64,000 bases of DNA from an uncultured Candidatus Saccharibacteria bacterium (GCA_947087275.1 CAMUBZ010000002.1:1-64000); one strand, 5' to 3'. Numbered from the stretch's first letter, positions 25,932 through 36,332 are shown. Notes: generated from the letters alone by a model not told the origin. A program made the numbers and translations.

Positions 25932-28798
25932 ACAGTATAGTTCCGATTACGCGTGTCTGCATATATGATTTGATCAATATGTGCAATAAAGATTGTGGTT
26001 GGAAGATTATTATTTGTGTAGTCGATTAATTGATTGGTCTTAGTAGTGGCTATAATTTGCTCGCTGGTTGGGATGGTTGAAGTTGATTCGTTGAGAGCAA
26101 TACGCATATCAGCGTCATAGGTTTCTAAGAACTGGTAGTAAGCAATGACATCTAGCATCATTTCGGTGTCTTCTTTAGTGGCGCCAATGGAGCGAGCAAG
26201 TTTTGCAATGTAAGAATTATCTTCAGCTTCTCGTTCGGCGTTGACTTTGTCCATATAGGCAAGTACGGGGTTAGTAATATCGTCATATACTCCCCATTGG
26301 TCTAGAATGTGATTATCTATGAGATAGAGGCTGTAATATTTATTCTCTTCCCATGCTGGATTATCATTTGATGCGACATAGGCGGCTCCGGTAATAATAT
26401 CCTCATTTGCGATAACTTTACCTGCGTTAAGGATATCTAGGCCATCACCTACGTATGGTATAAGTGAAAGTACCACATTATTGTTTTGTAATTCATTATA
26501 GATGTTCATATCATATACGCCGAATGGTGATGCACGCATAGCGTAATACCTAATATATTTGGCTAGACCACTGTTCTCTTTTACCTCACAATCATTACCG
26601 TTACAATCTAGACTTGCATCTATAGTAGAAATGTATTGTGGGTCATTAACATCAATATCTAATATAGAAGGATCTGTGGCAGTGATTTCTATACCAAAAG
26701 CGTTACAGGCGCCGCCAATATCTTCTAAGGAGTCACAACTTCCAAATGCCGTGTTAAAGGATGTACCTTCTCCTGCGGCGGATACTTGGCCAGTAAGCTG
26801 GGCGATTGATTTTGATGTAGTAGCAATGAGACTAGAAGCACTAGTAATTCCTTGATTAGGTGCGCTAGATAAGGTTGCTGGCAATAATCCATACAAAATA
26901 CTACCTAGAAATGTATTATTCGATGTGATATCAAATGGACTACGATACATGCGATCTACTTCGGCTTCTTGTGCAATTACTTCTTGTGTGAGACGGTTGT
27001 ATACTAGGGCTGTTTCTCTGGACGCAATCGGTAGACCACTAGCATTACGAGCAAGTGTTGCGCTAGCGCTACTGATACCTGACGCTAAATTTTGTCCACC
27101 GGCGTAACCAGTAAAATTGTTTACGGCGTCACTAAGATACATTTTCGCAAAAAGTGGGATAAGGAATAATACAATACTAGATACGGCGACATTAAGAATG
27201 ACACCTTTACCTAGCGCCTTAAGAATTTGAGTGGCGAGACTTTTTGCGGCGTGCCAAGTACTACTCCCTAGGGCTGTGACTTGGCCAACGCCAGGGATAA
27301 TTTTGACTGCTAGTGAGAAAGCGGCAATTCCACCTTGTATTCCGGCACAAGCGAGCATAGAGATGCCAAGTGCTTTGAGACCTCTTGTGATGATATCGCC
27401 AGCACTAGCTGAGGAGTAATTATATGCTTTAGAAACATCTGGTGCGCTTTGAGTAAGGATGGCGCGTAAGCCATCAGCTTCTACGGCTGATAGATTATGC
27501 TCTTCGGTTGCGCCACCAGTGTCAATTGAAATAATGTTTTGCGGCATGACACTATCATCGGCATTCATGGCTTCGCTAGAGTCGCCAGTAATCGTGGCTG
27601 CTCTGAGATCGGAAACTGATGTGGGTGTGGCTTGCGTAATTGCATTTAAGAAGGCGTTAGCAGCTGCTTGTGTGCCGTAGCCAGCCATTGTTTTGCTAGG
27701 TGATTCAAGAAAATTGAGGGCACCTGTTTCTTGCAGGGTTCGTGCCGTAACTTGATATGTAGTGGCGGCTAGGATACCAATTTGTAGTGCAGTACAACCC
27801 CAGGTGACTGCTTTACTAACTCTACTGGCTAGTTTACCAAGTTGGGTTTTCACAGCCTCACTAGCTTCGGCTTCTGTGGCGTATGTGTTTTTAGTCTCTT
27901 CTTGTGTTATCTCGTTAAGCTGTTCTTCAGCACTGTAACTGCCGGTACCTTTGCCATCCTCATCTAAATCTTCTACTTCTTCTTCTCGCGTTGTTGTGAG
28001 TTGTGCTGATGTGCGACCGGAAAGCTGATCATTAACTGTGCCGCGAAAGTTTCTCATATCTGTGTCAGCATCACCTGACTGCTCATAGTCATTAAAAACA
28101 TTACGAGAGTTACCGTGGTAATTGAAAGATGCATCTGCGGTGTTGCTATAATATCCACCGGCGCGCCCATCAATAGTATCGGTGATTGCGCTACGTACTG
28201 TGGCATTAGTATCGAACTCGTCGATATTGATATTGGTGTTACCATTTAGTCTTTTGGAGAGAGTTGATTCCGTAGTGGATGGCCAGCCTTTGCGGTTAAC
28301 TTTAGATAAAGCAGCATTTACGGCTTTAGGAAGACGTTTCATAATGGCAGTATTTTGAGTATTGGTACTAAGATCACTTAGGACCCCCATAGCGGGTAGC
28401 AATAGTGAGTGCGACCCACCAATGAATGCGATAATTGCCGTAATAATTCCAACAATGATCCCAGACGCGGCAATCCCCTTTTTCTTACCACTGAGTTTGC
28501 CTTTTCCTTTGGAGTTCTTATCATTGTTCCGGTTTCTAGAGCCACTGACATTATTTTTCCAAGGTGTGGCTTCGTTTTTAGCTAGGGCAGAGTTTTCAGA
28601 GTTACGAAGAACATCTCTTGCATTATTTGATTTTCCGCCGTCTAAGACTTTAAAATTGTCACGATTCCCTTTGCTGGGGGCACTAGTATTACCGCCGTTG
28701 TAAACTTGGAAGCTTGGACGAATATCAGCACCCTCCATATTATTGTATGGATCATTGGGCGCTAGTGCACTACTCCCGTCGGTATCATACCTTGCCAT
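25928..28798 (-). CDS. Large polytopic membrane protein of the type IV secretion operon
   Basis: This 956-residue protein has a disordered hydrophilic N-terminus of about 95 residues rich in Asn/Asp/Lys (KNSKGKGKLSGKKKG). A span follows (IAASGIIVGIITAIIAFIGG), then a long region with short Asp/Gly segments, several hydrophobic stretches between about 325 and 590 (VTWGCTALQIGILAATTYQV, VILNVAVSSIVLFLIPLFAK), and a C-terminal region near 700-800 with Cys-containing segments (SLDCNGNDCEV). It may be a channel or scaffold partner of VirB6, but no family was recognised. It sits 39 bp after virB4 and overlaps the lysozyme gene by 4 nt. Confidence 0.75.
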   Translation of the reverse strand: MARYDTDGSSALAPNDPYNNMEGADIRPSFQVYNGGNTSAPSKGNRDNFKVLDGGKSNNARDVLRNSENSALAKNEATPWKNNVSGSRNRNNDKNSKGKGKLSGKKKGIAASGIIVGIITAIIAFIGGSHSLLLPAMGVLSDLSTNTQNTAIMKRLPKAVNAALSKVNRKGWPSTTESTLSKRLNGNTNINIDEFDTNATVRSAITDTIDGRAGGYYSNTADASFNYHGNSRNVFNDYEQSGDADTDMRNFRGTVNDQLSGRTSAQLTTTREEEVEDLDEDGKGTGSYSAEEQLNEITQEETKNTYATEAEASEAVKTQLGKLASRVSKAVTWGCTALQIGILAATTYQVTARTLQETGALNFLESPSKTMAGYGTQAAANAFLNAITQATPTSVSDLRAATITGDSSEAMNADDSVMPQNIISIDTGGATEEHNLSAVEADGLRAILTQSAPDVSKAYNYSSASAGDIITRGLKALGISMLACAGIQGGIAAFSLAVKIIPGVGQVTALGSSTWHAAKSLATQILKALGKGVILNVAVSSIVLFLIPLFAKMYLSDAVNNFTGYAGGQNLASGISSASATLARNASGLPIASRETALVYNRLTQEVIAQEAEVDRMYRSPFDITSNNTFLGSILYGLLPATLSSAPNQGITSASSLIATTSKSIAQLTGQVSAAGEGTSFNTAFGSCDSLEDIGGACNAFGIEITATDPSILDIDVNDPQYISTIDASLDCNGNDCEVKENSGLAKYIRYYAMRASPFGVYDMNIYNELQNNNVVLSLIPYVGDGLDILNAGKVIANEDIITGAAYVASNDNPAWEENKYYSLYLIDNHILDQWGVYDDITNPVLAYMDKVNAEREAEDNSYIAKLARSIGATKEDTEMMLDVIAYYQFLETYDADMRIALNESTSTIPTSEQIIATTKTNQLIDYTNNNLPTTIFIAHIDQIIYADTRNRNYTV

Positions 28799-28837
28799 TT
28801 CTTATATTATCGCATAAGATAGCCAAATACGTCAATA

Positions 28838-30697
28838 CTATCTGTCGCGATCCTCCGGGCGTGTTGTGATGAGTGCTTCTTCGGTTTCTGAGGCGATGAC
28901 TTGGATGTGGACATGACTGGCGCCGGCAAAGAATAGACCTTGGCCAACCGGGAAGTTAGCGAGGCGCTTACGCTCTTCGTCGGTGAGTTTGAACACGTCC
29001 GACAAGACATCAACGGCGGAGGCGGATTGCTTGAGTAGTAACTGCATAGAAGAGTTAGCCACGATAGCGCGGCCCATTTTGCTACTCATGAAGTCTTCAA
29101 CGTCCTGAGTGATAGTGGTGAGGCCAAGATAGTATTTACGAGCACGCTTAGCAAGGCTAAAGAGGAAGTTGGCGGAATCGTCATACTTCATGAGTTGCCA
29201 AGCCTCATCCACGATGAGCAGGCGACGCTTTTGCTGTGCGCGTACGACATTCCAAATGTGAGACAAGACGATATACATGGCGACAGGACGGAGTTCGTCC
29301 TCGAGGTCACGAATATTAAATACTACCATGGGATTATTGATGTCAACGTTGGACTGCTGCGAGAAAATACCAGCAAAAGTACCGGTGGTATATTTACGCA
29401 GGCGTTGAGCAAGTTGTGGTCCAGTGCCGCCCATGTGGAGCAAGGTGTCATAAAGATTGATGATCGTTGGCGGGGTGCTTTGATGGGTGAGCGGGTCGCT
29501 AGTGATACCAGCGCGAGCATAAGTATCGATGAGGGCTTGGTCGAGGTCGGCTTCTTCATTGGCGGTGAGGGCAGGCACAACTTGGCCGTTAGGCCCAATT
29601 TGGTTGCCGCCGAGCATAAGACGGAACAGACCGTGCAAAGTTACAAGGTTGGCACGCAAGGCGTCGTTAGCATCTTCACTATCGATTACCTTAGGCAAAT
29701 CAAAGGGGTTGATGCGGACGTCAGAGTTGAGACTGAGACGAATGTAACTACCGCCCACGGCGTCGCAAAGTTTTTGATATTCGTTTTCTGGGTCGATAAT
29801 GATGACTTCGGTGCCAATCATCATTGAGCGAACGGCCTCAAGTTTGACGGCGAAAGACTTACCGGCACCAGACTTAGCAAAGACTACAAGGTTGGCGTTT
29901 TCTAGGCTAAAACGGTCAAAAATCACGAGACCATTATTGTGCATGTTGATGCCGTACAAAATTCCCTTTTCTTGGGTCAAGTCGGCCGATGTGAATGGGA
30001 AACTGGTGGAAATGGCGCCAGTGTTCATGTTACGGCGGATTTGGAGTTGGTCGGTACACTGGGGCATGGTGCTGTTCATTCCCTGCTCTTGTTGAGAACT
30101 GGCGACTTTGGAGAAAATCATTTGTTGGCCTAGCAAAGTCTCAATTTTGTGTTGCACAAAGCCAAGTTCGTCCAAGGAATCAGCCCAAAGCGTAATATAG
30201 AGGCCAAAACGGAAGAACTTTTCGGCGCCGACTTGGAGTTTGTCGCGGAGTTCCTCGGCGTCGTTGATGGCGGCTTCGAGCTCTGGGTCGCGGACTTTGC
30301 CTTTTTCGGCGTTGACGTTGTAACTGGCTTCGAGTTGAGTCACCTTTTTGCGAAGGTTTTTCATGACAACGGTGGTTTCGACGGGATAAACATACATCGA
30401 AACATCAAGGACTTCGTCGATGTTGATGAGGCTAGAAATCCAACCGGTATAAAGTGTGCGTGGATACCCATAGACATAGATAGTGCGACCGTATTTGGTG
30501 CCAAGGCGGAAATAACTTGAATGAATCTCGATAGAACTAGGAGAGATGAGATCGCGCAGGGTGTTGATGCCCTGTTCAAAGGCACGCTGGATTTCAGCAT
30601 CTTCGGCGGCTTGAGATTGGGCGGCAATATCAGCGGCAGTGTTACCAGCTTTGGCAAGTTTGGCGGCTTTTTTGGCGGCGCGTGATTCTTTACTCAT
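28838..30697 (-). CDS. virB4: VirB4-type secretion ATPase
   Basis: This cytoplasmic ATPase drives type IV secretion or pilus assembly. Residues about 45-260 form the VirB4 N-terminal (CagE/TrbE) part, with YVYGYPRTLYTGWISSLINI near residue 55. The ATPase module starts with NLVVFAKSGAGKSFAVKLEA (Walker A near 275), then EVIIIDPENEYQKLCDAVGG. Walker B RLLIVDEAWQLMKYDDSAN and the motif TTITQDVEDFM complete the fold. Length (619) is at the short end because about 300 residues that usually precede it may be represented by the adjacent upstream gene, 1 nt away. Confidence 0.92.
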   Translation of the reverse strand: MSKESRAAKKAAKLAKAGNTAADIAAQSQAAEDAEIQRAFEQGINTLRDLISPSSIEIHSSYFRLGTKYGRTIYVYGYPRTLYTGWISSLINIDEVLDVSMYVYPVETTVVMKNLRKKVTQLEASYNVNAEKGKVRDPELEAAINDAEELRDKLQVGAEKFFRFGLYITLWADSLDELGFVQHKIETLLGQQMIFSKVASSQQEQGMNSTMPQCTDQLQIRRNMNTGAISTSFPFTSADLTQEKGILYGINMHNNGLVIFDRFSLENANLVVFAKSGAGKSFAVKLEAVRSMMIGTEVIIIDPENEYQKLCDAVGGSYIRLSLNSDVRINPFDLPKVIDSEDANDALRANLVTLHGLFRLMLGGNQIGPNGQVVPALTANEEADLDQALIDTYARAGITSDPLTHQSTPPTIINLYDTLLHMGGTGPQLAQRLRKYTTGTFAGIFSQQSNVDINNPMVVFNIRDLEDELRPVAMYIVLSHIWNVVRAQQKRRLLIVDEAWQLMKYDDSANFLFSLAKRARKYYLGLTTITQDVEDFMSSKMGRAIVANSSMQLLLKQSASAVDVLSDVFKLTDEERKRLANFPVGQGLFFAGASHVHIQVIASETEEALITTRPEDRDR

Positions 30698-30698
30698 A

Positions 30699-31751
30699 TT
30701 ATTCCTTTGTTCCCTTCTTGACGTAAGTAGTTGCCAATTTAGTAAAATCTACCAGAGGTTCGCGAACAGCAGTGTCGGGGTTATTGAAATTATAGAAGAG
30801 TTCGCTAAGTTCTTTGGTGTTGAGACGGACGGATTGAATGCCGATTTGGTAGAGGCCAGAAATGACGGTTTCGACGCGGTTGTTGAGTTCATCAATAGCC
30901 TTGTTATAGACGTCGCGGTTGATGCGTGTGACGCCAGGACCTTTAGATTTACCAAAAGCCTTGAAAAAGTTTTTGGTTTGCTGGACGGCGGCTTCGAGGT
31001 CGGCCGAAGGATAATATGGGATGACGATAAAGAAGGACTTGTCCATAATGTTGGCTTCTTGAGCGAGGATGTCGATGAAGTTGATATAATCATCCATTAA
31101 CACACCAAGGAGCATGTTGTCGTTGTTGCGACGCATTTGAATGAGGCGCTCGATATATGGGCCGATGTCAACACGTTGAGAGCGGATAAGAATCTGTACA
31201 GAGAAATTGAGGGAGTTGAGGAAGTTTTGGTAACTGTATTCTACGCCTTCACGTTCGGTTTCGGACATGAGGTCGAAGTTGATGGATTGACAAGCGACAA
31301 CGGCGCGGAAAGAGCCGTCTTTCATGATGACGAGACTATCACGGAGTTCAGAGAACATGAGTGTGGCTTGAGTAGAAAGTGGGTTTTCGACAACTTGTGG
31401 GGCAGCTGGGGCAACGGCAGGTTGTGAAGCAACCACGGGCTGTTGCACGGTGGGTTGCGGTGCGACTTGCGTAACTTGTTGCTGGACCATGGGTTGGGCA
31501 GCACGGACTTGGTTGGCAAGGGCGGGATTCTGAGCCATAGCAAGTTGAGCGGGTGTACCGGGGGCGCCAGTTGGCATAGCGCCTGGAGCATATCCAACAC
31601 GTTGGGCGGGAGCAGCAGGTTGCTGTTGGGGGCGTTGCATAGGCTGAGCGGCGGGGTGAGCGGCTGCCATGGCGTGCGCCTGAGCATTGGCACCATAAGC
31701 CTGAGGAGCAGGTTGACCTTGTGGAACTTGATTATAATTTTGTGGATTCAT
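30699..31751 (-). CDS. TraC/VirB4-N-like cytoplasmic protein with proline/glutamine-rich N-terminus
   Basis: The first 125 or so residues are low complexity, rich in Gln, Pro and Ala (QPMQRPQQQPAAPAQ). The remaining 225 form a globular domain including LMFSELRDSLVIMKDGSFRA, NFLNSLNFSVQILIRSQRVD and ITRINRDVYNKAIDELNNRV. This resembles domains that precede VirB4 in other CPR loci and recalls the N-terminal region of TraC/VirB4. It lies 8 nt after prgI and 1 nt before virB4, so a direct complex with VirB4 is likely. No catalytic motif is seen. The PQ-rich tail might bind partner proteins; this is inference. Confidence 0.75.
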   Translation of the reverse strand: MNPQNYNQVPQGQPAPQAYGANAQAHAMAAAHPAAQPMQRPQQQPAAPAQRVGYAPGAMPTGAPGTPAQLAMAQNPALANQVRAAQPMVQQQVTQVAPQPTVQQPVVASQPAVAPAAPQVVENPLSTQATLMFSELRDSLVIMKDGSFRAVVACQSINFDLMSETEREGVEYSYQNFLNSLNFSVQILIRSQRVDIGPYIERLIQMRRNNDNMLLGVLMDDYINFIDILAQEANIMDKSFFIVIPYYPSADLEAAVQQTKNFFKAFGKSKGPGVTRINRDVYNKAIDELNNRVETVISGLYQIGIQSVRLNTKELSELFYNFNNPDTAVREPLVDFTKLATTYVKKGTKE

Positions 31752-31759
31752 ATAACTCC

Positions 31760-32569
31760 TTAGTGTAGTGGTACATAGACCTCAGTTTCGTTTTCGCGGC
31801 GGATACGGTCGGCTTGTTGCTGGATAGTTTCGACAGAGAAATCGGGATTGTGAGCGAGGTTATTCATCTGGGCGGCTTGTACGGGAGTAGGCTGCACGAT
31901 AGTCGAATTGGGTCTAGGTGCGGAAGGAGGCTGAATAACGCTTTCGCCGATGGGTGTAAGGTTGGGGCGAACCGTGCTGGCTTGTTGTTTCTGGATTGCG
32001 GCACGCATTTGATTGACGATTTCGTCGTGACGTTCTTGCTGTTCTTTGGTAATGAGATGATTAAGCCGGTTGGTACCAGAGCGATCGAACATGTCGGTAG
32101 CGTTGTAGGCTTCGGCGTAGAATTCATCGCGCATGGGAGAGCTGGCATTTTTGATGGCATAACCTTCGGAATCGACAATGGCGGCCAAAAATGATAGACG
32201 GTGGCCGGCTTCTTCTTCGGTGATGTTGCGGACGCGGTTTTCTTCGACTTTCTTGGGGGCGGTAATGAGGATGGTGGAGTCGCTTTGACCGGTCATCCAA
32301 AAACGTTTGTGAGGTTTGGTGTAAAAAGAAATGAGGGCGGCGAGGTAGGTTTCCATCGGTTGATCTTTCTTGAGTGGGAGCGCCAAGATAAGGAAGAAGA
32401 AAGCAAAAGGTAGCGGGATAATGGCGAGGAGTGGAAAGACTTGAAAAAGCCCTACGGCAGCAACGCCAAGGCCAAAAACTAGCATTAGATAGACGAATTG
32501 CCGAAAAGAAAATGGTCCGAGTAGTTTATCATCGGCTTCAACATCTTGCGGTACTTTGTAAGTCGCCAT
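31760..32569 (-). CDS. PrgI-family protein
   Basis: The N-terminus MATYKVPQDVEADDKLLGPF followed by SFRQFVYLMLVFGLGVAAVG is the PrgI signature: a short start, then two spans in a hairpin (residues about 22-62) and LPLKKDQPMETYLAALISFY. PrgI proteins accompany VirB4 and VirB6 in Gram-positive-type conjugation systems as small membrane parts, in the position of VirB3. This one has an additional hydrophilic C-terminal region of about 170 residues. TGA-TAAAAT (32576-32581, minus) ends 6 nt before the ATG, which suggests an independent leaderless transcript after the terminator that follows virB6. Confidence 0.85.
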   Translation of the reverse strand: MATYKVPQDVEADDKLLGPFSFRQFVYLMLVFGLGVAAVGLFQVFPLLAIIPLPFAFFFLILALPLKKDQPMETYLAALISFYTKPHKRFWMTGQSDSTILITAPKKVEENRVRNITEEEAGHRLSFLAAIVDSEGYAIKNASSPMRDEFYAEAYNATDMFDRSGTNRLNHLITKEQQERHDEIVNQMRAAIQKQQASTVRPNLTPIGESVIQPPSAPRPNSTIVQPTPVQAAQMNNLAHNPDFSVETIQQQADRIRRENETEVYVPLH

Positions 32570-32575
32570 AATTAT

Positions 32576-32581
32576 ATTTTA
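32576..32581 (-). promoter_or_regulatory. Extended -10 box of the prgI-virB4 transcript
   Basis: TGA-TAAAAT on the minus strand ends 6 nt before the prgI ATG at 32569. It restarts transcription after the terminator at 32669-32691. Confidence 0.5.
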
Positions 32582-32668
32582 TCATAGTAGACGCTGAAAA
32601 AGCAAAATAACGCCCACCAAAATTTCACCTCCCTGTGGCTACAGGATACACGCATGTTGGACAAAAGT

Positions 32669-32691
32669 CAACCCCTCACGGGGAGGGGTTG
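32669..32691 (-). terminator. Terminator-like hairpin after virB6
   Basis: CAACCCCTC pairs with GAGGGGTTG around a 5-nt loop. On the minus strand it begins 4 nt after the virB6 stop and is followed by ACTTTTG, a modest T-run. Confidence 0.6.
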
Positions 32692-32695
32692 GGGG

Positions 32696-35600
32696 CTATG
32701 AGTAGTTGGCGCTGTCGGCAAGATCGAGAATCTCGGTTTCCATACCTTGGATATACCTCTGTTCGATCTCGTGGTTAAGGTCGGTAGCACCGTCGGGGTC
32801 TTGAGCGTATGCATCGATCCAATAATCTACAGTCTGCTCAGCGCTGAAAGCGAGTTCACGGAGAGTTTCGTTTTCGCTAAAGATGCTAACAACTTGTCGA
32901 CCAATAGACGCAATGTCAGCACCACCACTTTCGGCAAAAACTTTTTCGAGTAAGTCATGAACGGCTTGTGGGTCGTTAACTTGTCGTATGTATTCGTCTT
33001 GTTCACTTTCGTTATTAAGTTCAGTATTGAAGGCCTCCACGGCACGGATAATGGCATTGAACGTCTTTTGCTGATCTTTACTGAAATAGGTGTTTTCGTG
33101 GTTCCCCATTGGTACGCCTTCTTTACTTTGGCGCCCGCCGCCACCATTATTACCGCCGTTCTTGGAACCGCCTTTGGTGCTAGCATAACCGAATTTGTCG
33201 TAGATATAGTTGCGCATTTCGTTGAGGTGACGTTGAACGGTTTGTGGGTCTCTGGAATCCAAGACACTTTCTGTGGGGTTGTCTTTGGATTGTACCTGGA
33301 TACGCTGATCGAATGGAGTGTTGGGGTCAAGGGCTTGTGCTCCTACGCGACTAGCAGAGTCGATGAGATCACAGAATGCTAGTGTACCATCAGGTTTTTG
33401 GCTATCAAGCACGGTTGGCGATGGACGACGATCCATAGAGCCGATGAGCTTTTGGATGACGGCTGGGAAAATCTGATGCTTGATCCAATTGCGCTTATCA
33501 TCCGTGGTGATGTCGGCATCGTTGCGATCAATTTTGTACCAGTAGGCTTCACCGTTTGCGTTGTAGGCTTTACGGAGACCATGTAGTGGCATGCCGTTGA
33601 CGTTCTGGGTGAGTGCAAGAGTGGCATCGTCGAAGATATCTTCAAAGCGTTCGCCAGGCGTGTTGCTATCGAGGCTGTCGATAAGGCGCTTCCAACTCTT
33701 GATAATGGGGGCGTCGTTCTGGAGGATTTTACCGGACTTAGCGGCTTTCCAGAGACTTTCGAGCTCGGCAATGTGGTATTGGCCAACTGAGGTAATATAA
33801 CCGTTGTTGGCTTGGGCGGTGAGCATAGCGGTGACGGCAGCGTTATGTTCGGCGTATTTACTTTCGAGCATAGCGGCAGTAATAGTGCTGTGATAGCGAC
33901 GGAGGATACCGGTACGATCCTGATTAGCATATTGCGCGGCAAGACCAGTATATTCAGATGGTTGACGTTTGACACCGATTTCGGTGAGATAACGGACGTT
34001 GATAGGATCACCGATGGCAATATCTTGACGGAGAAGTTCTTTCATATAGCCAGCATCGTCATCGTAGACTTTTTGGATGACATCACCATCATCATCTTTG
34101 ATTTCCATATAACGAACCTTTTGGTACTCATCGCGTTGGCTTTGGTTGAGACGTAGATATTCTTCTTTGGAGATTTCTTTCTTAGTAGTTTTGTGGATGG
34201 CGACATATTTGCCCCAAGCGCGATGTTTCTTGCCAGGTAAGAGGTTATAATCGGCATCTTCAATGACTTGACCGTTTTCGTCTTCTTCATAGCCGTCATC
34301 ATTAATGCGGGCTTTGTCGAAAATCATTCCGCGGAAGTCACCTTTGCTATAACCGAATTTGTTGGCGACGACTAAGGCTTCACGGCGACGGCGATTTTCG
34401 ATTTGGACACTGCGGTCAATTACCTGCCCAATGATAGAGGCTTCGCCAATGTGGCCGAGGCTACTGGAAGCACCACCGATAAGACGGTTGAACTCGTAGG
34501 GTGATTTCTCGCGACCTTTAGCAGCTTGGAGATAGCGGCCCAAGAGGAGAGACTGGTCGCCCATGGCGATGTTCTCGGCACGGAACTGTTGTTTGGCGTT
34601 ATCTAGGTAGGCTTCAGCGCCACGGCTATTGAGTCGTTTAGCGGCTGCACCCTTGAAGGTCTTGTCGTAGTCAGAAAGGTTGTTGGCCAGATTTTGCTGG
34701 GCGGTGGCGGCGAGTAATCTTTGGACGTCAGCTTGCTTTTGAAGACGGGTGTGGCTGTTGGCATAGCCATTGAAGAGCCAGCGGCCGCCAACTTTGGCAT
34801 TACCCTCTGAATCGAGCCCACGGTAAGAGGCGGCCTTGTTAAAGGCACGCTCGGCGGCGCGGTTTTTGCGCAATTCAGCAGCAGCAGCGGTGTCGTTTTC
34901 GCGGAGTTGTTTGCGACCATCAAGGAAGCGGCGGAGGTGAGCGCCAGGCATTATGCTTTTGCCAAGATACTTTTGGCGTTCGAGTTCTTGGTGTGAAGTA
35001 GCCCAACCAGCAATTCCGCCACGGGCAGGAGCACTGGCTTTCTGCAAGGCGGTGTTGATATCCCCAAGGATAGTGCCAGACATCTTGAACAGGGAGAAAG
35101 AGAAGAAAATCGGTGCAACTTCGACAACCATACCGATGAGGACGGTGAAGAGATTGGCCTCGGCGCTAGCGATGATGGCCCAGCCAGCGAGTTTACTGGC
35201 GCCAAAGAGAAAACTGAACATAGGGTAGAAGAAGAGCATCTGGAAAAATAGATTTTTCCACTTTTCAAACCATTTTTCGGTGTTGGGCAAGAGGTAGGCG
35301 AGGAAGGCGAGTGGCGCAATCATGACGAGAATTAGGATGAGGCCTTGACGCAAGGAGATGGTAAAGAGGCCAATACCGAGTGAAATAACAGCACCAATGA
35401 GGGCAAGGATGACGCCCCAGAAGATGGCTTTGATGCCAGCGAAAGCGGCAACGGCGACACCGGCAACGACGCCACCAGCAGTCAGAGCACGGGTAAAGTC
35501 GGACCAAAGCACGTCGAGATGGTAGTTGAGATCAGCTTTGCTAAGAATATCGGTCTGAATACCGTCGAGGAATCCAGTAATACTACTACCGACGATGTTG

Positions 35601-36160
35601 CTAATATCAACGGCGACAGAACAGATAAAGAAACTGAGGTTGACCATGATGACGGCGATGATGAGGCGTGGCAAAACGCGCTTGACGCCGTAGTTGCTGA
35701 TACCAAGACCGGTAAGTTGTGAATAGATGACGATGAGAGCAAAAACAATGAAGGCGGTATTGGTGAGGTCACGGGCGACGCGCCAGACTTGAATGACGGC
35801 GGAATCCTCATCGGTGGAAAGTGGCTGGACAATGAGCATTTGTTCGATAAAGCCATAGAAGGCGTCGACGAGATTGCCGGCGGTACGCATGACTGGACAG
35901 AGAATCCAGGCGACAGAGTCAGTTTCTACGCTACAGGGGTCTTCGGGCTCATTAGTGTTGTTCCCTGTGCTGGTAGATTCTGTGGATGAAGTGTCTTCGG
36001 AAGTTGTGTCATCGGTAGTTTCGGATTCGTCATCTTCGTCGGCGTAGGCAGATTGTAAGAAAGGATTGGAAGTATCTTGGATCGGAGCAAGAGTGCTGGC
36101 AAAAGTGATGCCAAACACGAGCATCATTGCCGATACGATCTTGAGAATCAGTTTTTTCAT
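32696..36160 (-). CDS. VirB6/TrbL-type polytopic channel protein with large cytoplasmic domain
   Basis: This 1154-residue protein starts with a signal-like segment (KLILKIVSAMMLVFGITFAS) and an acidic Ser/Thr-rich extracytoplasmic stretch (EDDESETTDDTTSEDTSS). Several spans lie at about residues 130-375, including FIVFALIVIYSQLTGLGISN, LPRLIIAVIMVNLSFFICSV and LILILVMIAPLAFLAYLLPN; the last fits the VirB6/TrbL core. The remaining 750 or so residues are hydrophilic and helical, with an N-rich GGSKNGGNNGGGGRQSK linker near 1010. It should form part of the inner-membrane secretion channel. A consensus promoter (TTGACT/TATAAT) precedes it, making it first in the minus-strand operon. Confidence 0.85.
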   Translation of the reverse strand: MKKLILKIVSAMMLVFGITFASTLAPIQDTSNPFLQSAYADEDDESETTDDTTSEDTSSTESTSTGNNTNEPEDPCSVETDSVAWILCPVMRTAGNLVDAFYGFIEQMLIVQPLSTDEDSAVIQVWRVARDLTNTAFIVFALIVIYSQLTGLGISNYGVKRVLPRLIIAVIMVNLSFFICSVAVDISNIVGSSITGFLDGIQTDILSKADLNYHLDVLWSDFTRALTAGGVVAGVAVAAFAGIKAIFWGVILALIGAVISLGIGLFTISLRQGLILILVMIAPLAFLAYLLPNTEKWFEKWKNLFFQMLFFYPMFSFLFGASKLAGWAIIASAEANLFTVLIGMVVEVAPIFFSFSLFKMSGTILGDINTALQKASAPARGGIAGWATSHQELERQKYLGKSIMPGAHLRRFLDGRKQLRENDTAAAAELRKNRAAERAFNKAASYRGLDSEGNAKVGGRWLFNGYANSHTRLQKQADVQRLLAATAQQNLANNLSDYDKTFKGAAAKRLNSRGAEAYLDNAKQQFRAENIAMGDQSLLLGRYLQAAKGREKSPYEFNRLIGGASSSLGHIGEASIIGQVIDRSVQIENRRRREALVVANKFGYSKGDFRGMIFDKARINDDGYEEDENGQVIEDADYNLLPGKKHRAWGKYVAIHKTTKKEISKEEYLRLNQSQRDEYQKVRYMEIKDDDGDVIQKVYDDDAGYMKELLRQDIAIGDPINVRYLTEIGVKRQPSEYTGLAAQYANQDRTGILRRYHSTITAAMLESKYAEHNAAVTAMLTAQANNGYITSVGQYHIAELESLWKAAKSGKILQNDAPIIKSWKRLIDSLDSNTPGERFEDIFDDATLALTQNVNGMPLHGLRKAYNANGEAYWYKIDRNDADITTDDKRNWIKHQIFPAVIQKLIGSMDRRPSPTVLDSQKPDGTLAFCDLIDSASRVGAQALDPNTPFDQRIQVQSKDNPTESVLDSRDPQTVQRHLNEMRNYIYDKFGYASTKGGSKNGGNNGGGGRQSKEGVPMGNHENTYFSKDQQKTFNAIIRAVEAFNTELNNESEQDEYIRQVNDPQAVHDLLEKVFAESGGADIASIGRQVVSIFSENETLRELAFSAEQTVDYWIDAYAQDPDGATDLNHEIEQRYIQGMETEILDLADSANYS

Positions 36161-36203
36161 ATTATATACATTCCGAACAAGCCCAATTTATGGGTACCCT
36201 GTA

Positions 36204-36232
36204 ATTATAGCACACACAAGCATTATAGTCAA
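36204..36232 (-). promoter_or_regulatory. Promoter of the type IV secretion operon (virB6)
   Basis: TTGACT (36227-36232), a 17-bp spacer ending in TGTGC, and TATAAT (36204-36209) read on the minus strand. The predicted leader to the ATG at 36160 is about 37 nt. Confidence 0.75.
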
Positions 36233-36326
36233 GAGTAAATAACATAATTTTTTGATAAAATCAACGCTTATGGTTATTCTACAGGGGTATAGTGGTAAAA
36301 TAGTAGTTTTTTTGGGGGTTTAGTGT

Positions 36327-36332
36327 TAAGAT
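36327..36332 (+). promoter_or_regulatory. Extended -10 box of the VirB2-like gene cluster
   Basis: TGT-TAAGAT is followed by 6 nt and the ATG at 36339. Leaderless translation is predicted for the first gene of the cluster. Confidence 0.5.
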